64,000 bases of DNA from Macrostomum hystrix. Lineage: Eukaryota > Platyhelminthes > Macrostomidae. A program made the translations under genes and the position numbers. The DNA lies in the NCBI GenBank assembly GCA_950097015.1, contig CATNEN010000024.1:62001-126000 (forward strand), read 5' to 3'. Numbering within the stretch: the stretch's first letter is position 1; each line of letters begins with the position of its first letter. Below are positions 1-12,361 of the stretch, one piece after another. A model generated the notes under the pieces. The model searched no databases and was not told the origin of the DNA. It saw only the letters and a program-made list of their open reading frames with translations.

Positions 1-161
1 TTCACTACTGTGTCGTGTTTCTAAGCCTTAAAACTGAAAATGGATTTTTTTGCTTCTTTATCTCTGAATATTACACATTCAATTTTTCGGCATTAAATGC
101 TCTACTCACAAGACTGAACTCAATAGTTTGACTACAAACTGCGCTCATATAAACCACACAG

Positions 162-3100
162 AGCCGAGTCCGACAGAAAAGAAAATCGAAGCGACCTCTC
201 CGGGCACGTCGACTGCTGAAGACTCCAGACCGACTGAGGCGCCGCCGGCCGTCGCTGGCGAAGGAGCCTCAGGTGCGTCCTCTGGCGGTCCAGGTCAAGA
301 AGTCATCGATGTTGGAGAGCCGATCGGTGTGTGGCAAAATATTCTCCAAGCCTTTTCTCAATTGAAACCAACAGTAATGTGTTTGGTCCCCGTTGCCTTT
401 GTGTCACATTCTTACATTTCTACTTTTAGTACAGTATAATGTATATTTTCCCGCCCCGCCCCCATCTATTCCTCTGTCAAAAGTGAAATTAGCACCGGAT
501 CGATATTTTCCGTTTTCCAAACCCCCTTTTCGCCAGCCAATCAGCGCTCTTTCCAACCCCTCACCCTCCCAGCTCCTTGAGGCGCTCTAGTTATTGCACA
601 CCCCTTTTCTAAATAAAGTTTTTCTACTGGCTTTTCTTTAACTTTTTGGCCTCAGTCAACTGCTAGAAGTTCCGGCTGGTGTTGCAAGCTTGTCAGAGAC
701 TTTTCTCACCAATTTTTTCCTTAAGTAATATACGAGTTAATATCGTAGTTAATCTCATATTAAATCAATACAGATATTTACGATTTGACCTAGTCTTGTT
801 CGGAACCGATGATATCTTTACTGCTCTTAGTTTTTGGGCGTTTTTTGAGAGTCCATTGGTTAGAGCTTCGAACTGCCAATCAAGAGGTTAGGAGTTCGAA
901 TCTCAGCCCAAGGGAAACTAAACTAAGCCGTCCGACATCAGCATAGTCGAATTATTCAGCGATCCTTGGCACAAAGACCCTGGTGACAAGGACAACTAAC
1001 ACTTCTCTGTATTAGAGACTCTATTTTAGAGTCTTCTCTAAAATAAAGGGAAGGTTTAAAAAATTATGTACTATTATTTCCTTCGCAGTTGTGTCAGCGC
1101 CAGAAGTCACCTTAGCTGAAGGCCCGCTGGCGCTGAACATCAGCTGGACGGTGTCTCCGCCGGGTGCGGCGTTTCGCATTCGCCGCTTTCGCGTCCAGCA
1201 GCACGAACTGGCGCCGGAGCCGAAGCGAAAACGCCGACTAGCAGAGAGCTCAGAAGCTGCGGCGGCCTCCGCCTCCACTCACGCCGAGGCCGGTCTGCCA
1301 ACAACCCTGGAGGAGGTGTCCGCCTCCGTTCAGTCGATTCTGTGGTCCGGCGTCAAGCCTCGCCGAGTCTATCAGTTTCGCGTCGCCTTCGACATCATCG
1401 GCAGCGCATCGGCCAGCGGAGACGACGGTGTCAGCCCCTGGAGCCGGCCAGTCAGCTTCGCCCACGTTGTCGGCCCGGCGCCGCGCATCACAAGCGTGCC
1501 GCGTCATTCACGAGAGCCGCTCACCTGGACCTACATTGGGGACGCTGGCGCCACCGGCTTTGTGGTCTGGGTGCGGAACCTGTCGGTGCCACAGCCGCAT
1601 CGGCGCTACATCAAGTACTGGGTGGCCAACGGTTCGGCGAGGCAGTTTTTCTTCTACGATTTGGCCGCAGGTCCGAGCTACGAGCTGAGCCTGTTCGCCC
1701 GGCTGGCTGGCGTTCAGAGATCGCCTGACAGTCGCATCGAGTCGTTCAAGTTGGCTGGAGATGCCGACAATGGCGCCGGCGGTCGACAGTCGGACAGGCG
1801 AGGCGACCGCACTCGGGTGGACGGCGTCGGCGACAAGGAGGATTCATCATTGCCATCACCGCCACTGCTGATCCTGCTGGTGCTGGCCGGAGCCATCGGG
1901 CTGCTGCTGCTGGCCGTCGGGTTTGTCTTCCTCGGACTCTGCCTGCGTAGGCTGAGACGCGATCGGAAGCTGCGGGCTCGCCTAACCAGTAAGTGACCCC
2001 TTATGTACCCGTATGCACCCTTGTTATGAACTGAGGCTGCTGATTTTAGAGGTCGTTAATTATACAGTGGACTAATCAAGACATAGGAGGGGGTGTTCCA
2101 TCAGTACTTTTACTTTTTCATGCTGGATCAACACGATCTTAGTGTAGTTTTCCGTAGTCGTTTTTTAGCAGCACGAAAACATTTAAGTATTTGTGATCTG
2201 TGCTTTTCTCATAAGGTTGTCTTCAAATCCGTCTTCAAATCTAGCCATCTAATGCTACATTCGAACCACTTGATTCTTAATTTTACAGACGACTCTTGGA
2301 GCAACAACATAACATACGGTAAATTAAATTGTTTCAATGATTAAATTGTTAAATTTAGCAATCCGGAACAAAATGGTTTTCAACTCGCTGTGGACGATTC
2401 CAGCTCCCCATATGCCAATGCCGACCGCCTATGCCGTTGATCCGATGAAGGAGCCACCAAAACTGCAGCTGCAGCCGCATCAGCAGCCGCAGCTGTACTT
2501 GACCTATCAGCCTACAACCCTGGGCGGCCGGGGCCATCAGCAGCCGCAGCTGAACTTGTGCGACATGCTGGACGGTGGCATCGGTGCGAGGCCGCCTCTG
2601 GCCTCCGCCGGACAGCACAGTATCTACGCTTCGCTGCGCAGCCAGCGCGAGCGAACGCCCATGCTGCTGGAGTTCTGCCCAGCTCCAGCCGGAGCCTCCC
2701 AGTGCAGCCCGGCCGCTTTACAGGGCAACGGCGGTTGTCATGGCAACGAGGAGGGTGAATTAATCCCCGCCGCAGGGGCCGCAGCAACACCGCGACTTCA
2801 GCAGCGCTGCGCTGGTCTCAATGGACAGGCCGATACGGAATCATTGTACAGTAGCTTCGCCAGCCAGCAACAGCAGCAGCAGCAACAGCAGCAGCAGCAA
2901 CAGCACGAGCAGTCACAGCAGCCTTCGGTCTATCAGCAGCAGCAGCATTATCAGACACCGACCACTGGACGATCGTCGGCCACTCTAGACTACTCTCGAC
3001 GGCATCACAAGAGGCGACGGCGTCAGCAGGGTGAGGGAACGCCAACTCTGGCTCGAGATCAGCCGCAGCCGATGCAGCCGATGACAACGATGCTCCAGGA

Positions 3101-3475
3101 TCAGCACAGCAGTCCGACACCGCCGCCAGTTCCAAAGCACAGACGAGTCAACGGTACAAAGACTAATTAATGTTTTTGACAGTTTTCCAACTGTTTTAAT
3201 GAACACATCGATCACTGCCGACAGTGAAACTTGAAATAAATAAAGCCTACAAAAACCCTTTATCTACCTATTCAGGCCAGATCTATGCCAGACCCAGCGA
3301 TCTGCACGTGTTCGGCTCTGTCGGTCCAACTCCTACAGCTGTGGCGCACTTACAATCTCAACGGTATCGCTACACAATGGGCAATGGCGGCGGTTTCAGT
3401 CAGCAGCAGCGCGGCCAGGCGGAGGGTTCTGCACCGCCAGCTTATCCCGTGATGGGCCTGCCGTACAATGCCTGA
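162..3475 (+). CDS. FN3-domain type I membrane receptor, 3' part (possibly Ihog/CDON/BOC-like)
   Basis: Proposed exons are 162-326, 1089-1988, an optional 2289-2318, 2359-3153 and 3276-3475 (stop TGA). All joins are phase 1, usual for modular extracellular proteins, and all borders are AG/GT. The gene enters from the left edge, so start and signal peptide are outside the window. Exon 1089-1988 holds two fibronectin III-like stretches: one begins around SAPEVTLAEGPLALNISW, the second around PRITSVPRHSREPLTWTY. A transmembrane helix follows at about 1857-1945 (LLILLVLAGAIGLLLL), then basic stop-transfer residues. The remaining exons encode a low-complexity cytoplasmic tail with a poly-Gln run at about 2868-2915. 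The FN3-TM-long-tail order and the second FN3 resemble the Ihog/CDON/BOC hedgehog co-receptor family, but other FN3 adhesion receptors fit too. The exon structure is well supported; the family name is inference. A variant ATTAAA poly(A) signal lies near 3562. Confidence 0.62.
840..1047 (+). repeat. tRNA-derived SINE in intron of the FN3 gene
   Basis: The head looks like a tRNA with an A-box-like TGGTTAGAGC and a B-box-like GAGTTCGAATCTC about 30 bp apart. The body contains GACATCAGCATAGTCGA and CTGGTGACAAGGACAACTA. The same body recurs at 36187-36270 and 49380-49490, so this is a dispersed family. It is not a working tRNA gene because no acceptor stem pairs. Confidence 0.6.
2289..2318 (+). 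other. candidate 30-nt microexon of the FN3 receptor
   Basis: TTTTACAG precedes and GGTAAATT follows a 30-base segment between exons 1089-1988 and 2359-3153. Including it keeps phase 1 on both sides and adds ten residues (about NDSWSNNITY) directly after the juxtamembrane region. Skipping it also keeps the frame, so it would suit a cassette exon. The evidence is splice-site and phase logic only. Confidence 0.4.
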
Positions 3476-5218
3476 AGCTGAGACGGTCAAGCTCAGAACG
3501 CACAGAAACGTCCGGTCCCATCCTCAATGGCTCCATATAAGCGGGCTATATAGTCCTATAAAAATTAAAATATGATGGGAAAACATTTTACGTTTTTTGG
3601 TAGAAAATGAAAACAGGCTTTTAGTCTGTATTCTAATCTAATGGACAGAACCTTTTCTCCTGCGTTTCTGTTCCGTCATTTTTATATGTTTTGTTTTAAA
3701 AGATCCAAGGTATTTTTGTTCGCAGAGTAAGTATAGATGCGGAATTACACTATAGTTTTTTCGGAAAGGTTCGACCATCATGTATAAAGGAATCAATCGA
3801 TGTTAAATTTCGACGTTATTTTTATCAAAGTATGAGCCATCTTAGCACTATTTTGACGGAGATTTGGGCGTCACTGGGAGGGATGAGGCTTGTGTAAGGA
3901 AACGCAACAAAACAAAACACCTGTGACTAGGAGTAAATATAGTAAGCCGTCTAATGACAAAAGCTGACGGAATGTGCTGTAACTTGTGTGGCATGTAGCT
4001 TGTGGTAAGATGAGAGAAGGCTATTATGGAAGGAGCTATAACTTTCACGAAGCTGTTAAGTCTATCCGCCCTTTATTAAAATATTGCTTTTATGGTCTCT
4101 GTTTCGTAATTCACACTAATATGTATCGTGAACCTTCCCATGTACAATCGATATTTGTAACTCACGTGGCTTTTCTATTTTGTGACTGCTTCTAGTAATT
4201 TCGGCGGCGGTTTTGTTTTTTGCGTTAATTCGTCTTCGACTTGTGCCATTTTATTGAATCTCATTAGACAGAGTCGGGAAATCGCATTGGTATCGTTATT
4301 TTATTTGTGATTGGCTTTGTAATTTAGTACTTAGCTTGAGTTTCAGTCTGCTTTTATATTAATTTACTAAACAAAAAACGATTAAGCGAAATTTGGCTAT
4401 AAAATTTTCAATGTTCCTTTCGTTCGCTTGACAAAAATGACTGATGGAAATATTCTCATTTAAGGTTTGGCTTGTGTCACATAAGCTTTTGCTACGAGCG
4501 TGTTTGCTGTGCAGTAATCAAACTCTAATTGTTGTATACCCAAATGAAAAAACTAGCTAAAGCAGCATTCATTAAATACACAAATCAATGTGATCGATAC
4601 CAATCTTTGTATTCATGCATAGAAAGCTATAAGAGTGTTATCCCAATGCTTAAATCTTGCAGCTGAATATTTCTAAGCTTGTTCGATTTCTAAAAATTAC
4701 ACATAATGATAGACTTTTAGTCGTCAGCTATAGCTAGTACATCATCCTCATTTGACGTGTTCGATCTGAGCAGTCTATGTCAGGATAGTTAGCCGTATGC
4801 CGATCGACTTCACAAAGTCGATCAAGATACAGGGCAGTTATACGAGTACAATTACCTAATCATCGAAAACAAAAGAAGTACCTGAGTAGCGCACATCATT
4901 TAAATTGGCGACAGTCGACGTGAAGCCGGCGATTAGATAACCCTTGACCATTCGGAATTAAGCCATATTACACTAACGTTGTTAGATTTGATCAAAGGGC
5001 TGTAAATTACATACGGGCTTTGCAGCTTCCTCACGATCGTGCAATTATCATGCCGATTTTTATGCCGTCTTCGAGCCTCATTGCAATATCTTTTAGGACT
5101 TTTGCAGAGTGTGCAAAATTGCGTTTCCCAATCGCGCAGGGACATCGGGAAACTGCTTAGGCCTAGCTAATAAGAAGATCAACACAAACACGAGGTAAAA
5201 AATCAAAAGAAGCCACAC
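3476..5218. other. spacer: 3' UTR of the FN3 gene and AT-rich intergenic DNA
   Basis: The first part is probably 3' UTR. The rest has only short chance ORFs with no recognisable domain. A short palindrome near 4801-4822 is too small to interpret. I see no gene here. Confidence 0.5.
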
Positions 5219-5522
5219 TGTCGTTTGTGACAATAATTTCAAAGTTAGGTTAGTTGAAGTAGAAAGCTGTAGTTGATCGTTATTAACAGAGTTTATTTGT
5301 AGATTATTAAACGGTTGAACGGATCGTGAGAGCATAGCGCATTTGTCTCTTGAATATAATTTAGGGGTTTTGAACCTAGACAATACTGTACTGGGCTAAA
5401 GAAAGCATTCTAGAATATTCTAGAATGGTGTTGCTATTTTTAGAAGCGTGCGCATCAACTGGGGAAGGAAAGCTAGGCAAACGATAAGGGCGGTTTTATG
5501 GAGGTTCAGTCTGAACCCGACA
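5219..5522 (-). repeat. LTR (3' LTR in element orientation)
   Basis: 304-bp direct repeat of 7149-7452 with TG...CA ends. It contains the palindromic TTCTAGAATATTCTAGAA stretch near 5408-5425. Confidence 0.88.
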
Positions 5523-5701
5523 AGCTGGGGCGCCGGAAGTGCAAGCTAAAAAAAAAACGCAAGTTGAAGGTGTGAATTGGGATCGCAAATGGGTAGTAGG
5601 GTGGGTAGTAGGTTAATAACGCAAATAGGTAATAGTGTAAACTGATAAAGAAGCATGCATGAACGTCCTTTAGTCACATTAGTCAATTGAGTCTCTGTCA
5701 G

Positions 5702-7110
5702 TCAGTCCAGTAAGGCGCTGCGTATAATGTTCCGGCGTTGCGCACGCTTGGCCCGGGTGGACATTTCTGGTGTTCTTGGATGCATGCTTAAGTCCGGAGT
5801 CGGCCCAGCGTCTTGAGCTTCCAACGGTGCTGTAGCATCGAAGTCTGTGTCTGCTGTCACGTTCGGTGAGGCGCCGTTGATGTCGAGATCTACCTCGAGA
5901 GGAACGAGATGAGCTACTGCTCGGCAGGACTCGTTACCACTGCTTGTGCGCACGGTGACATAGCGTATGATACCATTGGCGTCTGGGTGTGTGGTAACGA
6001 CCCGACAGGTCTTCCATGACCCACGTGGTGTGTTCTCAGCGAGAAGGTAGAACTGACCGACTCGAGGTTCAACCCTGCGGTCGGGAAAGCGAGTACGATT
6101 GCTCAGATGAACGTTTTGAAGATGTTGTATGTACTCGCGTCGCCAGCGATGCCAAAAGGAGTCGACGATCTGTTCCCGGTGACGGTAAGCCGCTCGGAGT
6201 CTGTCTGCAGTCGTAGAACCTGTTGGCAAGATGTTGCCTTCGGGCGCACTAGGCACATCAAGCCGAGACGATGGTGCGATAAGGCACGCGGGCGTGATCG
6301 GACGTGGGTCCTTCGGGTCGCTGCTCAATGACGTCAATGGGCGACTGTTGATGACCGCCTCTATCTTGCAGAGAAGTGTAGTGAGTTCCTCATCGGTGAT
6401 GCGACGGTGCCAAAGAGCTGGGCGAAGACTTGATTTGACCATAGCCACCAGACGTTCTACGGCTCCTTGATGCCACGGTGACCGAGCCGGGGCAAACCTG
6501 AAGTGGAGCTTTTTGACTGCAGCGAACGGTTGGAGGTCGCTGTATAACTTACTCTGGAAGGCTGGAGAGAGAAGAGTGTCAACGACTTTTGCAGTGGCTT
6601 GGAACGCAGTGGCTTGATCAAGGAAAATGGTGCCCTCAGTTAGACCTCGGCGTGCCCAGAAGCGTTCAAATGCATGTAGTACGGCGTCTGCTGAATAATC
6701 GTGCAGGAGCTCGATATGAACTGCTCGACTGGTCGCACAGCAGAGGAGTAGGGCCCAACGTTTTCGAGTAAGCTGTGTTCTGGGATCGAAGGTGTAGATC
6801 GGTCCTAGCTGGTCGACGAGAATCGAATTAAAGGCAGGTTGGGACGAGTCGAGGCGTTCGGGTGGAAGCTGGCCATGTGATGGACGTGGAAGTGTTGTTG
6901 CCTTAGAGAGACGGCATTCCCAACATCCTTGAACACCACGGCGACAGCTATTGGAGCAGGTGCTCCATCGGTCATGGATCTCTACCGTTTCTCACGACTC
7001 CATTCCCTCCTTGGCACGACGTCTTATGTCCTCCGGTTCGCGAAGCACAGCAGCAGCAAAGGCATTCCCGACGCTATCGAGCGAGAAATCGCTGATTGTC
7101 TCTGTTAAAT
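5702..7110 (-). pseudogene. BEL/Pao integrase and DUF5641-like C-terminus, partial pol
   Basis: The minus strand reads as a retroelement integrase core. A catalytic-Asp-type VDQLGP motif lies near 6810-6830, and a catalytic-Glu-type GAVERLV motif lies near 6445-6465. The downstream open frame at 5702-6448 (248 aa) carries NSRPLT and the FWHRWRREYIQHL motif typical of the DUF5641 region that ends BEL/Pao polyproteins. The upstream polyprotein is absent, so it cannot act alone. It would insert cDNA copies into host DNA if complete. The reading frame is long and largely undamaged, unlike the P-like elements nearby. Confidence 0.78.
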
Positions 7111-7148
7111 TTCGCATTGACGCTCTCTGCTACCGCTCTGCTACCATT

Positions 7149-7452
7149 TGTCGTTTGTGACAATAATTTCAAAGTTAGGTTAGTTGAAGTAGAAAGCTGT
7201 AGTTGATCGTTATTAACAGAGTTTATTTGTAGATTATTAAACGGTTGAACGGATCGTGAGAGCATAGCGCATTTGTCTCTTGAATATAATTTAGGGGTTT
7301 TGAACCTAGACAATACTGTACTGGGCTAAAGAAAGCATTCTAGAATATTCTAGAATGGTGTTGCTATTTTTAGAAGCGTGCGCATCAACTGGGGAAGGAA
7401 AGCTAGGCAAACGATAAGGGCGGTTTTATGGAGGTTCAGTCTGAACCCGACA
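7149..7452 (-). repeat. LTR (5' LTR in element orientation)
   Basis: Direct repeat of 5219-5522; no difference was noticed by eye. It is followed by the CACAC target duplication. Confidence 0.88.
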
Positions 7453-9418
7453 CACACATTGAAAAAGCAGGCAACACAAAAATGCAAAAAATATTTCCTT
7501 TATTTATCGATGTATAAATGGTTTTCGCAACTGAATTACTGAATTTACGCCCTATTAGGTTTACAGAATTTTAAGCAAAATGCTGGTTAAAACCATTAAA
7601 CATTTCATGCTTGTAGGCCTATCTGCAGCAAAGATTGACTGTTGAAATCTTTCGATTTAAACAAAGCTGGCGCAAATTTGAAAACCACGTGATGCATGGT
7701 TCTACTTCAGTCTCGGAGCTGAATTTTCTCTTCATTAATTTAGCAAATGTCCTCCCCTTATCACTCAGTTGTGTCATAAAAGCTTAGCTTCAAACGCCAA
7801 ACCGTTCTGAAACATAATCAGTCCAGCTTACATATTTGCAGCAACATAAAGTAAATATTTAAGTAGTGTCTAAATCTATATTATTATTACATTAACATTA
7901 TAAGCAGTTGAAAAGCATGTTATTTTTGCATTCATTACAAAAAGTGCATAATTATTAAAATCATGTTCAATATACATTTGATTATTTCTGTGTCGAAAAG
8001 GGGCCTAGCTCAACACAGCATTGTTTCATAGACAAATTTAATTAAGAGACTGCATACTACAACCCAATTTATATTAGGAATTGTTTTTTGTATTGTATTG
8101 TATGTTTGTTAAAGGTTCCAGTCCCTTTGTATGCCACCATCTCGTCTACCAATAGACAAATTGACTCATTTGTGAACAAATAAAATTCATGAGCAGAAGA
8201 ATAAGTTGCACACAGGTCACAGTACTTGATTTGATGGCTGTGAGAACATGCCTTCAAAATGAGTCAGATTTTGTTGTTTAGATGTGCTGCAGACTAAAGT
8301 GATGTAAATATAAAAGCACCACTACACCTTATAAATATGAACTTGTGCATTGCATATGCATTTTATCTAGGGCCTATTTGGTATTTTATTTTGTGACAAT
8401 TAAAGTTGAGCAGAAGAATTTGTTTCAATTGTTTGTATGACAGATGAGGTTGTATGAAGTTTCTTTTAACTTGACAAGTTAATAGCAAACAAGATCGTGG
8501 CAGAAAAAATACTGAAAACTGTTTGTGAAGTGTCAAAAATAATTATCTGTTTTTTTAATGTAATGGCTTCATAATTGTTTACTTTTTTTCAATGCTAACT
8601 AGAGATTTTGTCAGTTATATATCTCAGTTTATTTGTTTGTGTTGTACCGGTTGTCCTGCTAACAATGCGGGATTCGGCACACTCCAATATGAAGTCCAAG
8701 AGTACTAGGTAGTGTAGTAGTAGCACTGCCAGCAGGGCATCAGGACTTCTGTCTTCGGTGAGGTAAAGGATCCTTGGCCTGAAAGAGATAAAGTCACAAA
8801 GTCTTGAGAAGTGTACACCTTGCAGAGTTCCAGTCACAGTTAAAGGCTGTCAGAGTCCTGTGTAGCTTGGGTGGTGGGAAGAGGCTAAGTTAGTTTCAGG
8901 ACTTAGCCAGAACTGAGCTTGCGAGCAGTCACACACAGAGACTAAAGCAGGAACTTAGACACTGATGGCACTGTACTCTTGGTAAGAGAGAGTGACTATG
9001 ACAAGGCCAGAAAATTTCTAGCAAAAAGGAGAACTTTGAGAACCAAAGGAGCGGGGCTTTCTTTTATAGGCAAGGGCCTCCTATATGGTCAGTGCAGAAT
9101 TAGAAAACATGTAATGGAATCACGTGGTTTCTAAAATTAGCAACTGATGTCAGTAGCACCAGGAATGTCACTCCTATGTAGGCTCCTGTCTTATAATCAA
9201 GGCCCCAAGTGCAGTAAATATGTTTACCTGCACTTTCAAAGACAAAGAGAGAGGCCAGTCACATGAGGAGAATCAAGTGACAGACAAGCACACACAGAGA
9301 AAGAAGGACGGGGAACAGCGAAGCCAGTGAGGGACAAAGAGGTGATGACTCATCCCTGGGGGAGAGACAACACACTCAAAGTGCAGGTGCGGCCGGGTAA
9401 GGGCAGGGCAGAGAGGGA
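7453..9418. other. AT-rich intergenic DNA without recognisable gene
   Basis: Only short chance ORFs are present. The stretch from about 8600 to 9400 is richer in GC and purines and could be an old repeat, but I found neither termini nor coding similarity. Confidence 0.45.
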
Positions 9419-9452
9419 ATGGACATCTCTAGTTAGAAATTGTACAGGAAGC
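9419..9452 (+). repeat. terminal inverted repeat of P-like copy A, left
   Basis: 34 bases that are the inverted near-copy of 17474-17507, with four mismatches and equal length. This is close to the roughly 31-bp inverted repeats known for P elements. Confidence 0.65.
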
Positions 9453-11790
9453 TTCCCATTGGTCCTCCAAGTTTAGGCCAGTTTTTAATGACTGCATATC
9501 TATGCCAAGCTCATTTGAAAAGTGTTTATTGCGATAGTTATTGATGCTTAATTTAGTTTATATATTAGTCTCCACAAATTGCATTCATACAAATAGTCAA
9601 ACAATGAAAAAGTATAAAAAGAAACAAGATATACATATTTCAGAAAAGCATTAGCAAACAAGCAATATACATGTAAGAGCAAACTTTTTGAATGCCATTT
9701 CACTTCAAAGATTAAAAAAGCTAACTGTTATTCTAAATTGCATTTGAGCACAGAGTAGCTCAAATCCAAAAGCAGCAAATACTCGTAATATGAGCATAGC
9801 ATAAAGTAACATGCTTCATCACTATCCAGTAGAGACCAACCGGGACCCGATCCCAACTCCCGAAAACTTGGGAGTCGGGCCTTTTTTCACCATTCCCGAC
9901 AACTTGGGAGTGAGACCAGGGAGTCGGGAAAAGTCAGGCGGGAGTGAGTACAAGAAAGAAGAAAATGCAAGGAAGATAAAAGAGAAGAGGGATTAGACAG
10001 AATATTAGTAAAGAGAAGTTGGAAGTGTGTACATATAGGAACCAGAAACTGTAAGTATAAAAAGTAGATTCAATCATACTTGTAGAATTATAGAATTAAA
10101 CACCAGGTAATTTTTCATTCGCTGGGGTTCATTTTTTGTCTATCAGAATATTTTATAGAAAGGAAGGCACGATTAGAAAAATAGTTCTGAATTTTCTAAA
10201 CCAAAACTAATAGTCAATAGGATGTAAGGATGATATGGTTTCGTCATAGAGTTGTTATATTTCATTTCATGCACTTCAGTTTCAAAAGATGAACCTATGT
10301 TTAAAAGGCCTCAAGGATAGAAGTGCTGCCTTTGACGGTCTCTATAACAGAATAGAAACCGCAAGTAATAAACAAAAAGCGGACTACATAAAATCGAGCT
10401 ATGTCAACAGTACTTACATCACTCGAAGCTCATAATTGAGTACCTAATTACAAAGTAAAAATATCAAGTAACACGAAAATAGAAGCTGAGCATGAACTTA
10501 TGCATTTACGAACTTACGAATATTTACGCAAAACATGTTTTTAATTTGGCGTGAATTTGAATATAAATAATATCACAAAACAAAGTGATTGCCCTAACCT
10601 AATATCTAGTACTTACTTACTAATCCTATTATAGTAATAGTGCGGCTAGTGCCCACCTTACCTACTACTTGCCAACCTGCTACCTACTTACCTACTGGCA
10701 AGTGGCTGGCATGGCTAAAGGCTAGCTTAGCTACTACCTATACAATACATATTACATACTTAATGCACTATGCAGAATTGCAGACTTAATATTTAATACT
10801 TACTAAGTATTATACATATATATATATATACAATATCCATCTGATTCCATCATAACAATGTCATAATGATGATGACATCGACATGGTCATGAGGCACATG
10901 AGGAATATATAGGCTTAGGCATATTCTATTAATTTATGATATCAAATATAAACGAATAATAAAGATTAAAGGACATTGACATTGGAATCTATTATATTGT
11001 TGTATATAATATAATTATTATATTAATATTCATTCATATATTGGAATAATTATAGGAAATTAACATATTATATAATTATATTATATTACTATATATATAT
11101 ATAGTAGTATAATAAGTATATATATATACCATGTCTGCATGTCATTATCTGCCATATTCATATCTATATATATAAAAGTGAAAACTCTGTCTGTCTGTCT
11201 GTCTGTCTGTGTGCAACCTTTTGTCTTTATAGACGCCGAAACCGCTCAACCAAATCGCACCAAACTTTGCACATACCTAAAACCACCTACGCTGAGTGCA
11301 ATAGGCTACTCAAATTCCCGAAAAATCATTTCCTTCCTGCTTAAAAGTGCAAAAAACTGCTCAAAAATCGTCAAAAAATCACTCAATTCGACATATCGTC
11401 GCCCCACTTTGTCAGATTTTCTCCAAATTTGATCCACTTACACTTTACATGTTTTCCAACAATGCTGTCAATTTTGAACATCTCTACTCAATCCAGAGCA
11501 AAGCTGCATCATCTCAAAGTAAGTCACTTTTTGTTTTCCGAGGACAGCCACCCCAACTCCCCTCCGCCACTCTGCGGGCCAAATTTTATTACAGCCACCC
11601 CCTCCCTTCCCCGGGCGCCGAAGCCCCCGACTGTACATTGTATTTCAAGCCGTGAATGTACACAGCCCAAACCCCTAGACTGTCTACTGGCCCCCAAGCA
11701 GCACTGAGACTGAGTGCGGTGAGTGCGGTGGCGTCCCAGTGCGCAGGGCTTTTTTGTAGCTAAAGTGAAAACTCTGTCTTTAGGCTCAAG

Positions 11791-11958
11791 GCTCAGGGAC
11801 AGTCGCTGAAGGTGGCTGGCATCAACCTGGAGACTCCTTGCTTCTCGCATGGGCAGCTTTATGTCGCCTGCTCCCGTGTTGGAAATCCAGCTGGCCTATT
11901 CATTTTCGCACCAAGGGGAAGAACGAAGAATGTGGTGTATCCCCAGGCCTTGAGGTGA
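11791..11958 (+). pseudogene. Helitron Rep/helicase C-terminal remnant (PIF1-like)
   Basis: 56 codons read AQGQSLKVAGINLETP, then CFSHGQLYVACSRVG, and end at TGA. This is the typical C-terminal block of the PIF1-family helicase of Helitron proteins, in which the HGQLYVA.SRV motif is nearly invariant. The Rep domain and helicase core are missing, so the copy is non-autonomous. The remnant is open here, unlike in copy 2. Confidence 0.8.
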
Positions 11959-12110
11959 CTCGCAAGCAATTAATAGAAAAGTAGTCACGAATTGACCTTG
12001 ACCTGTCTAACTCTGAACTCTGAAACAGTTTAATTTTGTTTCTTTGACATTGTTATTGTTATGCCATGGCTATTTTCCTTATGCATACGCGTGCACATGC
12101 ATACTGTATA

Positions 12111-12361
12111 CAGAGGCAGATTTAGGGGGGGCGGGGGGGCAGTTGCCCCCCTAAATTTTAATCATGGGAATAAGATGCCCCCACCAGGGGCGCCAGTCGC
12201 AGCACTGGCGCCCCTTTTCGGCCGCTGGCGCCCCTTTTTCAGCCGCTGGCGCCCTTTCTTGGCTCCTGGCGCCCTTTTTCGGCCGCTGGCACCCCCTCTG
12301 TGATTCTCATGGCGCTCCCCTGACAGACCGCCCCAAAACAAAATTCCTGGATCTGCCACTG
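12111..12361. mobile_element. hAT MITE inside Helitron copy 1
   Basis: Ends CAGAGGCAGAT... and ...ATCTGCCACTG are inverted, flanked by the 8-bp duplication ACTGTATA (12103-12110 and 12362-12369). The interior carries GC-rich tandem units of the type GGCGCCCCTTTTTC. No ORF of its own. Confidence 0.82.

Larger units (their letters stand above)
5219..7452 (-). mobile_element. internally deleted BEL/Pao-type LTR retrotransposon
   Basis: The element has two 304-bp direct LTRs (5219-5522 and 7149-7452) beginning TGTCG and ending CGACA. They are flanked by the 5-bp duplication CACAC (5214-5218 and 7453-7457). Coding sense is minus. A TGG-initial, tRNA-primer-like segment lies just inside the right LTR, at about 7130-7147. 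Only integrase and the C-terminal region remain; no gag, protease or reverse transcriptase is seen in the 1.6 kb between LTRs. The LTRs look identical by eye, which suggests recent insertion of an already deleted copy mobilised in trans. Confidence 0.85.

Noticed and set aside
840-905. Possible tRNA gene
   Set aside because: A and B boxes are present, but there is no pairing acceptor stem and the body repeats elsewhere; SINE is the better call.
4801-4822. Short palindrome around TCGACTTCACAAAGTCGA
   Set aside because: Too short and isolated to assign a function.
5523-5545. Primer-binding-site-like TGGGGCGCCGG beside the left LTR
   Set aside because: The coding region is on the minus strand, so a primer site is expected inside the right LTR, where a TGG-initial candidate exists.
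11347-11850. ORFs of about 100 codons repeated in both Helitron copies
   Set aside because: They do not match Rep or helicase and overlap on opposite strands; only the 56-codon helicase block is convincing.
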